Assembly: GCA_964019335.1 (NCBI GenBank)
Contig: OZ025649.1
Coordinates: 124,001 to 188,000, forward strand
Origin: Diplonema japonicum
Lineage: Eukaryota > Euglenozoa > Diplonemea > Diplonemida > Diplonemidae
Length of the DNA: 64,000 nucleotides
Direction of reading: 5' to 3'
In this document: piece after piece, positions 1 to 10,523 of the stretch
Layout: the number at the start of each line of letters is the position of its first letter
How positions within the stretch are numbered: position 1 is the first letter of the stretch
Notes under the pieces: generated by a model
Databases searched by the model: none
Told to the model about the DNA's origin: nothing
What the model saw: the letters and a program-made list of their open reading frames with translations, nothing else
Made by a program: the position numbers and the translations under genes

Positions 1-1
1 C

Positions 2-565
2 TGTTCGGGATCGCCTATGCCGAAGGCTTATAGTGACTGCGTGGAGGCATTCCACGTGACTTCCGGTGGAACGCCTGTGAACAGATCACGCGAGACCATC
101 AAACCGACACTGCTGGTGCTACTGAATAAGCAGCCTCTTCGGAAATGCTTCAGCAGCGATAAGGATGAGGTTGAGTATGTGACAGAAGAAGCGTGCAGCG
201 AGGCCCTGCGTGGCTGCGACGAGCGGAATGGCGGTTGCTTGGGGAACTTCTTCTGCAGCTTGCACGCCTTCATGCTCCCGCTAAAGGACTCGAAGTTCCG
301 TCCGCGCAACAGATCCGACGTCCAGGGCGGCCCTGTGTTCGGGGTGAGCATCTCAACACTGCAGGTTGTGATTCATCACCTGCTGACTGACCAGATCCGT
401 CATTCCCTTGAAATCCAGAAGGGAGTGGGGAAAGCCATCCTTTCTGAGGCTGCCTGGGTGCGGTCCCTCCCCATTAAGGTTGGCATCATCAACGAAGCTA
501 TCCACAAGTGGGGGTGCCCCGTGCTCATCACTGCTGATGACATTAGGAAATACAACACAATATGA
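2..565 (+). CDS. Unknown protein, 3' end only
   Basis: The reading frame is already open at the window edge (codons begin at base 2) and ends with TGA at 563-565. The in-window methionine at 17 is therefore probably internal and the gene starts upstream. About 187 residues are visible. It has scattered cysteines, including a Cys/Gly-rich patch near residues 60-80, and a mixed alpha/beta C-terminal half ending in DDIRKYNTI. There are no transmembrane segments and no motif I recognise. Codon use and strand agree with the downstream genes, so I regard it as real. Product unknown. Confidence 0.6.
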   Translation, partial: CSGSPMPKAYSDCVEAFHVTSGGTPVNRSRETIKPTLLVLLNKQPLRKCFSSDKDEVEYVTEEACSEALRGCDERNGGCLGNFFCSLHAFMLPLKDSKFRPRNRSDVQGGPVFGVSISTLQVVIHHLLTDQIRHSLEIQKGVGKAILSEAAWVRSLPIKVGIINEAIHKWGCPVLITADDIRKYNTI

Positions 566-721
566 CTCTTTTGTTTGTTTATTTTTTTTACTTTGTATTC
601 CCAGTTTGACACAAGAAGCCCTTGTAACACGCCAGACCCCTTCCCTTCTCGAAAGTCCTTCCCTCTTCCATTCCAACAACAATAAACACCACACTGTCCC
701 TGGATGAGAGGATGATGGGGC

Positions 722-759
<38 letters not shown>

Positions 760-761
760 CG

Positions 762-793
<32 letters not shown>

Positions 794-1438
794 GCCACTC
801 CCTTTTTTTTTAAAAAGGGGGGGTAGCTCGCAAGAAAAGAGTTAAATTTCCACTTCTTGAAGGAAAAAAAAGGGGGTAAGACAAGTTCACGAACTACAGA
901 AAGGACCATTGATGCAAAAACACGAGCTTCTAAGTACTATTGGGATAAAGCCATATCATGTAAAAAACGTGTTTTGGGTCAGATTTGGCCCTTTTTTTGA
1001 TTTTTTCCCCCCTTTGTTTCTGCGTTCCCTTCATTTCCCCCTCCTGTCAGTACTACTGAAAAAGAAAACTATTTGTAAGCAAAGCGCAGCTTGCAAACTA
1101 CCCCCCCCTTTTTTTTATGGGCTAACAGAAAGGTGCCAGTGGCACGCAACACAACAGACGTTAGAATAGGGTTACCCATTTCTTCTTAATTCTTTCTTTT
1201 TCTTTCTTTTCTTTTTCTTTTTTTTTTCTTTTCTTTTGTCTCCTCCCCACAGTTATATCCGCCAAAAAAAAAAAACGAAAGAAGAGAGAGAAAAAAGGGA
1301 GAGATGAGAAAAAAAAGGGGGGGGAAGAGGGGGGAAAGGAAAAGGAGGAAGTTTTTCTACAGTGTAGCTAGAATTTCTTTTCTATTTCATCATTCGTTCC
1401 CCACCACAACACACAGGAGGGAGTGACCACATACCGAC
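566..1438. other. Low-complexity intergenic spacer
   Basis: This 873-nt spacer begins with the probable 3' UTR of the preceding gene. It has two long T runs (about 723-754 and 765-790) and CT-rich blocks at 1185-1235. It ends in an AC-rich AG at 1415-1416, just before the next start codon. I see no RNA gene or conserved coding frame. Confidence 0.6.
1415..1416 (+). promoter_or_regulatory. Putative trans-splice acceptor AG
   Basis: An AG at the end of a CCACCACAACACACAG stretch, 22 nt upstream of the kinesin-like start codon. The same arrangement precedes most genes here (for example 5485, 6968, 9508, 10917, 16424, 21140, 36718, 49667 and 60461). This supports spliced-leader processing by inference only, because no leader RNA gene is in the window. 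Confidence 0.45.
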
Positions 1439-4391
1439 ATGTCTTCGGCATGCGACTCTGTGATGGACTGCGATGCCGTGGTCCTCCTGAACTCTGGTTC
1501 AGGAGACTACACCACCACGACGCAGAAGGATGGGCAGCTGCACTTCAGCTTTCCCAGTGACAGCAAGCCTGCAACAGTGAAGCTCACCTCCCACGACATG
1601 ACGATACAACCATGGTACAGACAAGCAGAGAAGGGCAAGATCCACCTACCGAAGGAAGTAGAGGCGGCTGACGGGCCGCAGTCTGTCTACAAGTCCTACT
1701 TCAAGGACGCGCCTAACAAGATGCTTGATGGGCAGAACATCATGATCACCTCGTACGGTGACGAGAAGACACGGAAGGCAGGGCTTATGCTTGGTGATAG
1801 CAAATCACAAGAAGGTGTTCTGCACCTCTTCATCAAGGACCTCTTCCAGTGTGATGTATGTGAAAAAAAAAAAAAAAGGAGGTTGTAACAATCAACATCA
1901 CAGGGCGCGCACCACCACGACCTCAGGCTCACTGCCTACGCGTTCTGCCCTACTGGTGAAAAGGTCACCGACATGATCCCTGACGACGGGGGCGACTGTC
2001 TACTCAAAGACGCTGACGCCAAGCGTGCAGGGTCCGACCTCATCGGCCTGCAAGGTACTGCTTCAACACAACCTGCGATTTTTTTGAATCTTTTTTATAA
2101 ACAGCTACAATGTTGAAGGACTACGAGACTGCAAAGAAGGAGCTTACAAGAATACAGGAGCACGTCACCGCCCTGAAACAGAAGGAGATAGACTTCGTGG
2201 AGAAGCGTTCCGAGCAGATGGGGCTTAAGATCGCCCGCAACGACGACGAGGTGGACTTAGGGTTTGACTCTGCTGACGTATGCTGACTGCTGAGGGGGAG
2301 GGGGACTACAAAACACACAGAGTAAAAAGAAAGTCGAGTCCTACATGCCAGAGCCCTTCCATGACCAGATGATCGTCGTCACTGTCACAGCCTACGCAGG
2401 TGAGAAGTCCATCCTCAGCGAGAGAAAGTCGGCGCAGTGGAGCTCCGCAACCTTCCTCATCCTCCCAGAAACAGCACGACCTGAAGCGGTCGGCGCCCTC
2501 AGGCAGGACGACGTTGTGAGGTACCTACAACAGCAACACATACTTACTTAACTACACACAGATACGAAAAGGTGCAGAAACTGCTCTGCGCTGTTTTTGC
2601 AGTGCAAACTGCTATCAGATTAAAGAGGAGAAGGATCCCTTTCCTTGCGCACCGCTTCACCTCCACACTGCGTATCCCTTACAGACAGACAGGCGAGAGG
2701 GAGGCAGAGCTCAAGCTAATCAGGAACGCAAGCTTTAGAAGCAAGCACGTGCAGGGGAAAGATGGCTCGCCCACAGCGTCCCCTAGGTACACAGAAGCAG
2801 ATGCACCCGTCACAAAGAGCATAGTGCTGCTGCACATTTCAGGGAACGGCGACAGCATCATGGAGAACTTCCACACTTTCACTTGCGTCAAGAGGTTCAC
2901 GGAGATGCAAGGGGCGACACAGGGGCTGTTCTCGCGCCACCTCGGTATCGAGCAGGCGCAGATGGACAGGGAGATTGCAGCCCTCATCCTGCAACTCGAC
3001 ATTGCGAAGTCCGTGCACAGCTACAAACCCCTGCTGTTCGGGAACGAAAGCAAGAAGGAAAACGACAAGTCGATCATCGAGCGTGAGAACGCAGCGCTGA
3101 AGAAGAAGGAGGGGATCATCAAGGCCGCCGAGGAGGAGCGGGACGAGAGGATCAAGACTGCTGCACATCATATTGCCGACCGGAACATCCAAGAAGAAAA
3201 AGCGAGATGCGCACAGATCCAGCAAGCACACTCCGACGTCATGGCGAAGAAGAAGAGGCTGGAGGACGAGTTGCACAAGTGGAAGACACTCTCTGTTGAT
3301 GATCTTAACACTGAAATCTCAGGCCTGAACAGGGACCTGGCAGTGGTCGAGAAGAAGAGCACGTCGCTTGAACAGGACCAGGAGCGCTTGAAGAAGGCAC
3401 TTGAAGACAAGAAGAAGGCGATGAGCAATATGACGTCGGCACTTGCGGAGAAGCAGCGCAAGGCATTGGCGGAGATCGAGAAGCGGAAGGCCGAAGCGAA
3501 GAAGGTTGCGGACGACAGGAAGCAGGCGGTGTCCACCTCGATCAAGGGTATGCGAGACGGTGTCGTGAAGGCCAACACGGTGGTGAGGAACGTGGCCGAC
3601 AAGCTTGTGACCGCTTCGCCGGCATCGAAGGAGTACGTGGATCAACTGAAACAGTCGATTGTAGGGTTGGAGGGCATCCTCGACAGGCTGATGCCAGGGG
3701 AGCCCTCACCTCAACAGCTTCAGAGAGTGGCCGCCGTGAAGGAACGTCTGCTCAAGATGTGGACACACGAACTGCTGCACATGCAGCGTGCGCTGAGGGA
3801 AGCTGGCGTCCCGCTTCCTGTGAACCCATCACTCAACCCGAACTGCAACATCCCGCTGGACACGTTGAGGCCAGTGGTGGGCGTGTACCTCATCTTCGAA
3901 GGTATGTGCACAAAACAAAAACAACAACACAACACAATACAGGTATGACGGGGCTGGCAGACGATCGTGAGATGAGGTTCAGCATTGCTGCATCGAGGCG
4001 CGGTGTGGTGAGGGAGTCCCCCAGGGTAGCGCTGAGCAACGGGGTGGTGACCTGGAACTACCACACGCAGTTCGTGACGAGACTGCCTGCACCCACCGCG
4101 GGGAAAACGGCTTGTGATCTGCTCACGATGTCTGTGACAGAGTTCCTGCCCGACGGCTCCTTCGCAGAGTCGCTGCCCTTCGACATCGACCTCACGGCGC
4201 TGGCCTGCAAAGCGCCTAGAAAGTACGTTATCATGCCTTGTAATGAATCTGATTTGCGAGTGTGCTTCCACGCCACCACGCGTCACATGAGACCCAAGCG
4301 GGTGAAGGCAAATCCCCTCATGACCGCAAAGCAGGTCAGCCAGCACAAGCATTCTGACGTCCCTTACGGCCCCTCATCTGACGAGGAATGA
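1439..4391 (+). CDS. Degenerate kinesin-motor protein with coiled coil
   Basis: Six exons (1439-1855, 1904-2054, 2105-2277, 2321-2520, 2562-3901, 3943-4391) join in frame to 909 aa; introns are 41-50 nt. Residues about 83-140 align with the kinesin P-loop region: a Leu-Asp-Gly-x-Asn turn, a hydrophobic strand, a Tyr-Gly, then a helix leading to a Leu-His-Leu-Phe stretch. The P-loop GQTGSGKT is replaced by GDEKTRKA (107-114). The switch II block DLAGSE is replaced by LPETAR (around 295-300). The helix reading IPFLAHRFTSTL matches the HIPYRDSKLTRLL signature, and the SIVLLHISG strand matches the last motor strand. A long charged coiled coil and a roughly 200-residue C-terminal region follow. 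I infer a kinesin fold without ATPase activity. Subfamily not assignable. Confidence 0.65.
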
Positions 4392-5501
4392 TGAGACTTT
4401 AAAAGTGCAGAGTCGAGCTTAAGAGGTGCGCCCCGTTGGTTCTTTTTTTTTTCCTGTGCTTGTTTGTATGTATTAGAGGCCCTCTTTTTCTTAGTTCGGT
4501 GATACACAAGGATGGGGGAGGATGACGAGGGGGGGGAAGAAGCGTCTGAGCAGCAGGTCCTACGAAGAGTGTTTTTTTCTTCTTTTTTTTTTTCACAATG
4601 ATAGAATCAGAATAAGTAAGTCTTTCTTTCTTTGTCTCAAATATTTCGCTTCTAATTATTTTGGCGATTCTCGACTCTGCTCTGGACCGGCGGACGCGTT
4701 ACTGTTTTTCTTCTTCTTTTTTTTTTTTTTTTTTTTTTTTTTTTCCTCCCTCAGCACTTCCACGAAGCAAAAAAAAAAAAAAAAAAAAAAAACCATAAAA
4801 AGAAATTTACTTTGACAAATGTGAACAAAAAAAAAATATAAGTTTGAAAGAAATGAAGAAAAAAAATAATAATAATAAAAGAAATGGTGCAATGCTATGA
4901 CCAGTGTCAAGAAAAAAATAAAAGAGACGAAAGAAGAAGAAAAAAAAAACTTATACACACTTTTCCGAACTTTTTTTTCTTCTTTTTTCCCCCCTTGTTA
5001 TACACCCCTCCCCCCTTTTTTTTCCTTTTTTTTCTTTTTTTTTTTTCATTTCTTTTGTTTCATATTGCACCACCCCCAGTGTTCTCACCCTCTTTTTTTT
5101 CCTTCTTTTTTCTTTTCCGGTTGGGGCAAAAAAAAAAAAAAGAAAAAAAAAATTACAAGAAAAAATTCTCTGACAATCCAAACAAAGAAGAGAACGGAAA
5201 CAAACTCCCGGTGATTGAGGCCATTTCAACGGTGAGAGTTAGGTAAGAGTGCTCCACTCTCTCCTACGAGGCCCTTTTTTTTTTCTTTTTTTTTTTCCCT
5301 TTTTGAGTCGTTTGCGGTATACCACTTCTCTTTTTTTCCAAATCCACCTTTTATCCCCCATTTTTTTATTTTCCTTCTTTTTTCCCTTTTTTATCTTCAC
5401 CGCACCCCCGCCCCGCCCTTTGATGTGACGGTCTTAGCTTCTTCCTCCCCCCCATTCGTCTCGTTGATGCAAAACAACACTCACAGGAAGGGGAAAAGAA
5501 C
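4392..5501. other. Poly(T)/poly(A)-rich spacer
   Basis: This 1.1-kb spacer is dominated by homopolymer and CT/GA-rich blocks, including a T run near 4717-4744 and an A run near 4770-4792. Open frames across it encode only runs of Phe, Lys or Ser and are composition artefacts. It ends in TCACAG (5481-5486), a likely acceptor for the next gene. Confidence 0.6.
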
Positions 5502-6566
5502 ATGGACTGGAAAATCCTTGGAATCATGGCTCTTGTGCTGTACGGGCTGTCCACCATACTCATCTCCAGCAACTACTCAACAGGAAATCGAACCACACCT
5601 TTGGTGTGCACGGCAAGGTACACAGGACGTACCTGCAATTTGTGCACATTTCCGATGTATGGGTTCAAATGCATCAGGGGGAACTGGATCGGCACGACAA
5701 CTGCTTTGCACACTGAAAAAGTGCGTGTGGCCTTTTTAACAGGCGGGGTCAGTGCAACAGAACAGGGCGTCACCGAGAAACTTGAGATTCTTAAAGAAGC
5801 CCTTTTGAAGCAGCCTCTTGTATCTGAGGTTGTGATCCACACGTACACCAACAACCTCGCTGAAGAACTCAAAGAGGAGCGCGTGTCCTTCGTTGTGCCT
5901 GTGTACTATGACGTTAGGCTCGAGTCTGTATTGGAAAACACCGAAACCAGTGTGGTCAAACTCCCTTGGGTAGTGCACAACAACACAGCGCTTTACCTCT
6001 GGAAGAGCCTTGGAACCCTGGTGGATGGCTACCTTAGTTCCAGCGAAAAACTCCTTGAAAACATGGGCAAGAACCGGCCTGTAAGGGCGCTCAACCTTCC
6101 TTCTACAAAACACTGTTGTAGACAGCAAACCTCTGCCAATGTCACTTTTTACGGCGACCACAGTGAGGACGCGCAGTACATCAGTGACGAGATCAAGCAT
6201 TTCGGAGCAACCGAGCTCACGACCACATGTCTTCCAAGAACGGCGTTTACCGTTTCTTACCAACCGAACCTCTTCTTCCAGGATGCCGCCCCTCTCCTCG
6301 CGTTTGATAGTTCGCTCTGTGACTCGCTTTATATCACGTCACCACACTCGCCACACCAGCTCCCACTGCGCCACCTCGCTCCGCACTCCCACTACCCACA
6401 GTCCTTCTTTGACCTACGTTTGGCTATATCTTCTTCTTTGAGCAACCCTAGCCAACGTGCATCTGATTTACGTCTGCTCAAAGAAGTGGCCAAAAGGGAA
6501 TTGAGCCCAACAGTTGTTGCACAGACACTGATAGATACTTATTTTGTACTGAAGGAGTTAAAATAG
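5502..6566 (+). CDS. Type II membrane protein, unknown
   Basis: The 354-aa intronless product starts 15 nt after a TCACAG acceptor. Residues about 4-22 are one hydrophobic segment after a short N-terminus (MDWK), which predicts a signal anchor with a lumenal or extracellular body. Several N-x-S/T sequons support a secretory topology. Cysteines near residues 36-57 include a C-N-L-C pair. The remainder has an alternating strand/helix character reminiscent of Golgi glycosyltransferases, but I see no DxD motif I would trust and assign no family. Confidence 0.65.
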   Translation: MDWKILGIMALVLYGLSTILISSNYSTGNRTTPLVCTARYTGRTCNLCTFPMYGFKCIRGNWIGTTTALHTEKVRVAFLTGGVSATEQGVTEKLEILKEALLKQPLVSEVVIHTYTNNLAEELKEERVSFVVPVYYDVRLESVLENTETSVVKLPWVVHNNTALYLWKSLGTLVDGYLSSSEKLLENMGKNRPVRALNLPSTKHCCRQQTSANVTFYGDHSEDAQYISDEIKHFGATELTTTCLPRTAFTVSYQPNLFFQDAAPLLAFDSSLCDSLYITSPHSPHQLPLRHLAPHSHYPQSFFDLRLAISSSLSNPSQRASDLRLLKEVAKRELSPTVVAQTLIDTYFVLKELK

Positions 6567-6876
6567 TTACACTTTATTTTTTAGAGCAAAATGCTACTTC
6601 GTCATTGCTGCTGGTGTTTGGAGGATTCTGTGTTGCCTGTATTTTTTCTAACAACGTCATCATCGGTGTCGCTCCTGTGTCGTCCTTCTTCCCGTTTTTG
6701 CCCATGAAAAAAAAGAAAAAAAAACCTTTGTAGGACAACTGGTGTGCTACAAGACTAGTGAAATGTAGAGAGGGAAATCTTGTTCTATTATTTTCCAACA
6801 GAAGTGCTACATAACCAAGTCGTCGTATTTATTTAATCGATACCTCCTGTGTCAATCAATCCAAAAATATTGCAAC
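6567..6876. other. Spacer before tRNA-Asp
   Basis: A 310-nt spacer with the upstream gene's probable 3' UTR and a short A/T-rich stretch. I see no coding frame or RNA other than the tRNA that follows. Confidence 0.5.
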
Positions 6877-6948
6877 TCCTCGGTAGTATAGAGGTCAGTA
6901 TATCCGCCTGTCACGCGGATGACCCGGGTTCAATTCCCGGCCGGGGAA
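6877..6948 (+). tRNA. tRNA-Asp (GTC)
   Basis: A 72-nt cloverleaf. Acceptor strands TCCTCGG and CCGGGGA pair (one T-G wobble). The anticodon arm is TCCGC/GCGGA around loop CTGTCAC, giving anticodon GTC. The T arm carries GGTTCAATTCC, and the D arm has the usual GG dinucleotide. A TTTTTT run (about 6949-6954) directly follows as Pol III terminator. It lies in the same direction as the genes, only 22 nt before the kinase start codon. Confidence 0.95.
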
Positions 6949-6969
6949 TTTTTTCTTATTTCATCACAG
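6949..6969 (+). promoter_or_regulatory. T-rich tract: Pol III stop and probable trans-splice signal
   Basis: The whole gap between tRNA-Asp and the kinase start is a T-rich stretch ending in TCATCACAG. Its six-T run is a canonical Pol III terminator. The full tract has the composition and position of the polypyrimidine/AG acceptors seen before other genes. The dual role is inferred from position. Confidence 0.5.
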
Positions 6970-6970
6970 G

Positions 6971-8707
6971 ATGCAAAGGTTTCACTATGATAATCCTGCA
7001 GCCAAATATGAACGACTTCAGATGGTGGGAAAAGGCAGTTTTGGGCAGGTCTATCTTGTACGGAACAACAAAACAGGCGAACGGGCAGTGATGAAATGCA
7101 TTTCGTTGGTGGGGATGGGAAGTCAAGAAAAAACTGAGACGATGAAAGAGGCGAACATGCTTCAGAGGTTGGATCATCCAAATATTATCAAGTACATCGA
7201 GTCGATGGAGAGCAACAGTTCATTGAAGATCGTGACGGAATATGCGGCGAAGGGTGACCTGCATCAGCTTCTGAAAGCAAGGAAAGGGAAGCGGCTGGGA
7301 GAGACGCTTATCTTAGATTGGTTCCTACAGATATGTCTCGGGATGAAATACCTACATAGCAAGCACATTCTGCATAGGGACATCAAGACGAGCAACATCT
7401 TTCTCAGTGATAAGGGTTTAATTAAAATAGGTGATTTCGGGATCTCTAAGGTGATGGCACACACTATGCAGTGTGCTAGGACTGCCGTAGGAACCCCCTA
7501 CTACATGTCACCTGAGATCTGCCAAAACCGCCCCTACAACAACAGGAGCGACGTGTGGGCCATGGGCTGCGTACTCTACGAGCTTTGCACGTTGAAACAT
7601 GCTTTCGAGGCCAACTCCATGAAGGCGCTTGTCGCGGAGATTTTGCGCGAAAAAGTTAAACCTATCCACCCCGACTACAGCCAGGACATGAGAGACCTCA
7701 TAAACCCAATGCTTAGGAAAGATCCTGATCGCAGGCCTGCCGTCGCCCAACTGTTGCAGATGCCTTGCATTAAAGAACGGATTAAAGCCTTTCTTGAAGG
7801 CCGTGCAACCACCGTTGATGCGATAAGGTCGCCACGGCCACTTCCAAAGAAACCACTCCCACCACCCCCGCAACGGCCTGAGCAGGCAGTGCTCCCGCCT
7901 ATACCAAAGCGGAGGGATGGATCTCCCAATGATGCTGTCACAAGGGCACAGCAGAGGATTAACGAGGCACGACGGGTGTCACGCATTGCTGAACGAGAAA
8001 AAGAGAAGGATATTGCTGTGCATGCTTTAAAGATTGAGAACATCAACAAGCGACAGAACCAGTTTAAGCGAGCCAACGTCCCGAGAAGGACTCCTAACCC
8101 GCACCTCCAGCCACTTAATCATCAGCCAGTGGCCCGACCAGCAGAGAAACCCCGACCTGCAACCAGGAATCTTCCGCCTCTCCCTGCCAAAATGGAACCA
8201 CGCCACAACTTGATTCCAAAATTGCCCGAGAGAGAGCCAGACTCGCCTTTAGTAATGAGCATGAAAGATGCCCTGGCACCTATCAAAGAAGAAGATGAAG
8301 CGATTTTTGTCGAAAAAGATGGTGTTGTTGGTGTGGCTTTCCATAACGGAGTTGACCCACTGCAGAAGGTATTCTTACATTGTGTAATATAACACCCACA
8401 CCAGTTCGAGCTCAATGGTGCAACGTTTAAGCTGCGAAACACCTCCCCTCGTGACAGTCTGTCTCAACGGGTGGAAGTACTTCGCATGCATCTCGAAGAG
8501 CTTCTTGGAAGTGCTAAATTGATGCAGGTCCACCGCATCCTAAGCACGGTCTCAGGCGAGGAGGTATGAGGAAAACCAAGCACGTATCAATCTCAATAGG
8601 CTGGCGAAGCTGCCATTTCACAAGTGAAAGACATCATGGGACCTCACAAGGCCTCTTACCTCCCTTTGATAATGCAACTTATCTTTTGTGAGGAATCTAT
8701 GATATAA
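6971..8707 (+). CDS. NEK-family protein kinase, NEK1/3/5-like tail
   Basis: Three exons (6971-8368, 8405-8563, 8600-8707) separated by two 36-nt introns give 554 aa, ending in TAA. The N-terminal kinase domain (about 13-275) has the glycine loop GKGSFGQVYLV, catalytic Lys42, Glu60, HRD at 135-137, DFG at 155-157 and a GTPYYMSPE activation segment, so it should be active. Sequence style (HPNIIKY, KTSNIF, SDVWAMGCVLYEL) is NEK-like. A basic, proline-rich linker follows. The last about 90 residues, supplied by the two small exons, resemble the conserved C-terminal segment of NEK1-type kinases. NEKs act at basal bodies, flagella and mitosis. The start codon follows the acceptor AG by one base. 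Confidence 0.9.
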
Positions 8708-8739
8708 TATCAGTTTTAGTGGCGTTTGACCCCTCACAT

Positions 8740-8811
8740 GCTCCTATGGTGTAGTGGTTAGCACTCTGGACTTTGAATCCAGCAGCCTGGGTTCAAACCC
8801 CAGTGGGAGTG
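8740..8811 (+). tRNA. tRNA-Gln (TTG)
   Basis: A 72-nt cloverleaf. Acceptor strands GCTCCTA and TGGGAGT pair with two G-T wobbles. The anticodon arm CTGGA/TCCAG closes the loop CTTTGAA, anticodon TTG. The T arm is CTGGG/CCCAG with loop TTCAAAC. The A-box-like stretch GTGTAGTGGTTAGCAC is strong. A TTTTTT run at 8813-8818 is the likely Pol III terminator. It begins 32 nt after the kinase stop codon. CAA/TTG-reading Gln is standard and gives no hint of stop reassignment. Confidence 0.93.
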
Positions 8812-9563
8812 CTTTTTTCAAATGGCAATCGCATCGTCTGATGTGAGCTTCTGGATCGTTGTGAGGGGAATTTCTTCCCTTTTCGACCTGTCTGGGTCGT
8901 GTGTCCCGTGTTGAGAGTGCCATAACCTGGTTTCGTTCTTTTATTTCTCTTCTGACAAACGAAGTCTGACTCGAGGCGTTTAGTAAGGTATCCACCAAGC
9001 GAAACATAAAGAATAACCTTGAAGAATAGCAAAAGCAAAAGACAAAATTTCTTCTTTTCACTTTCCTACTTCTGTATTGTCCCCCCGCCCTTTCACCCAT
9101 AGAGGGACCTCCAAGGAGAGGCCCTTGAAATAAAAGAAACAAAGATAAATGGAAACCCCAATGCCGTATTTAGACATCCTCGTGGTGTCATACCATTGTA
9201 TTAGTTAGTACCCTCCCAGCTTCAAGGGTGAATGGAGCCTCGCCCTCAAACCCAAAATTCATTATTGTTCCCCCTCTTTTTTCTTTCGGAGTACATTGCG
9301 AAGCTCAAGAGCACGCCATAATCGTGAATATCGCGGGCCGTGAAAGCCCACTGCACAATAGAGTTCCAAGTTTCTCCTTAACTCACGGTTCTTATTTACG
9401 AATATGGAAATAAAAGAAACAGGACCCTTAAAAAGGCTATTTCTCAACAAACATCTCTACCTCAAAAGTTACTTTTTTTTCTCTTTTTCTCTTCTCTCTT
9501 TTGTTTCAGTTCTTTGGAAGTCTATATCTTTACCACATAAAGAATGCGATTATACAGGGAAAG
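8812..9563. other. Spacer between tRNA-Gln and ARL2BP
   Basis: This 750-nt stretch has balanced composition and no coding frame I trust on either strand. The minus-strand open frame here merely reads the tRNA backwards. Its last part is a long CT tract (about 9470-9507) ending in TTTCAG (AG 9508-9509), the best polypyrimidine acceptor in the window, leaving a 54-nt 5' UTR. Confidence 0.55.
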
Positions 9564-10523
9564 ATGGATTCAGACAGTGAAACAATAACAAGCAGCGAAG
9601 AAGAGGAGGTGGTCGAGGTAGTGGACTTTGCAAAAGAAGCCGCCAAGCGGTTGGAGGAAGACCGGGAATGGCAAAAAACCGGAGCGGTGAAGGAACGGAA
9701 ACAAGAGAAACCGACACAGAAACAAAAGAGGGACCCATATGCAATGCTGCCGAAGAGATACAAACATACGGAGGTAATGCCGAAGGCAGCTCCGAAGAAG
9801 GTGAGGGAGGTGACAGAAGATAAAACACTTGCTGTGGTTGAGGCAGCTCCAGTCCCAGAAGTGGTGGTTGATGAGAATTTACAGGTATCAGATTTGCCAC
9901 CACCGACGATGGAACCGGAGCCTGACTATCTAGGCGACTTCGATCCATCAGTTCTAGCAAATCTTTTAGAGAAGGAGAACGATGAACGTGTGTACCATCC
10001 GCACATGGACGATGATGAGAAGTTCGACCTTGCTCAATCTGTGCTTGAAGAGATGTTGGAGGCTGACCCTCGGTTCTGGCAGATCCAAATTGATTTCAAA
10101 GACAAGCACTGCAACATCTTTGAGGATGCAGAAGAGAACAAGCTCCAATACACCAGCGTGCACCAGGAGTGGGTCGCAATCATGGACAGCTATATCACCA
10201 AAAAACTGACACACACCATCAAAAATTTCTCTGTGTCCGACTTCATGGAGATCCTCGAAGTGCGTTCCGACGAGGTCAGCGGCGAGGTCTGGTCGTTTCT
10301 TCTCTCGTTCACCGATTTCCAAACCTTCAAAACTACAATGTTGAACCACAAGCTCGGTTTCGATGAGGAGACCGATTTTGTGCTCAGCAAAGGCGAAGTA
10401 AATCGGATTATCAACGACGCGCAGTCCATTATGGACGGGCACTTCGTTACTGCCATCAAGCAAAAAGAGGCGCTTCTCGCGCAACAGGCCGTCGAATCGG
10501 GCATGGAGAACCTTGATATTTAA
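9564..10523 (+). CDS. ARL2BP: ARL2-binding protein (BART domain)
   Basis: Intronless, 319 aa. The first ATG after the trans-splice AG is at 9564. The first 140 residues are acidic and disordered, with a Glu-rich start and basic KQKRDPYAMLPKRYKH stretch. Residues about 150-265 form the BART domain: a helix with FDLAQSVLEEML, the conserved CNIFEDAEENKLQYTSVHQEW segment close to the vertebrate EFEDTEENKLIYTPIFNEY, and the FLLSFTDFQTFKTTML stretch matching LLTFTDFLAFKEMFL. BART proteins bind GTP-loaded ARL2/ARL3 and act at centrioles, cilia and mitochondria. The long N-terminal extension is unusual, since vertebrate ARL2BP is about 160 aa. It could also be a CCDC104/CFAP36-type BART protein, though the motif match favours ARL2BP. 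Confidence 0.85.
   Translation: MDSDSETITSSEEEEVVEVVDFAKEAAKRLEEDREWQKTGAVKERKQEKPTQKQKRDPYAMLPKRYKHTEVMPKAAPKKVREVTEDKTLAVVEAAPVPEVVVDENLQVSDLPPPTMEPEPDYLGDFDPSVLANLLEKENDERVYHPHMDDDEKFDLAQSVLEEMLEADPRFWQIQIDFKDKHCNIFEDAEENKLQYTSVHQEWVAIMDSYITKKLTHTIKNFSVSDFMEILEVRSDEVSGEVWSFLLSFTDFQTFKTTMLNHKLGFDEETDFVLSKGEVNRIINDAQSIMDGHFVTAIKQKEALLAQQAVESGMENLDI

Noticed and set aside
2618-2760. Possible extra mini-intron in the kinesin-like gene around GTATCCCTTACAG
   Set aside because: Would be about 12-21 nt, below any other intron here; the roughly 40-residue insert is kept as exon.
4656-5246. Several overlapping Phe/Lys-rich open frames
   Set aside because: Produced by poly(T)/poly(A) tracts; no coding character.
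8744-9142. Minus-strand open frame ending in an LGFEPRLLDSKS-like stretch
   Set aside because: This is tRNA-Gln read backwards, a well-known artefact.
9501-9563. In-frame extension of ARL2BP from TTG
   Set aside because: TTG start, and the extension crosses the trans-splice acceptor at 9509; ATG 9564 is preferred.
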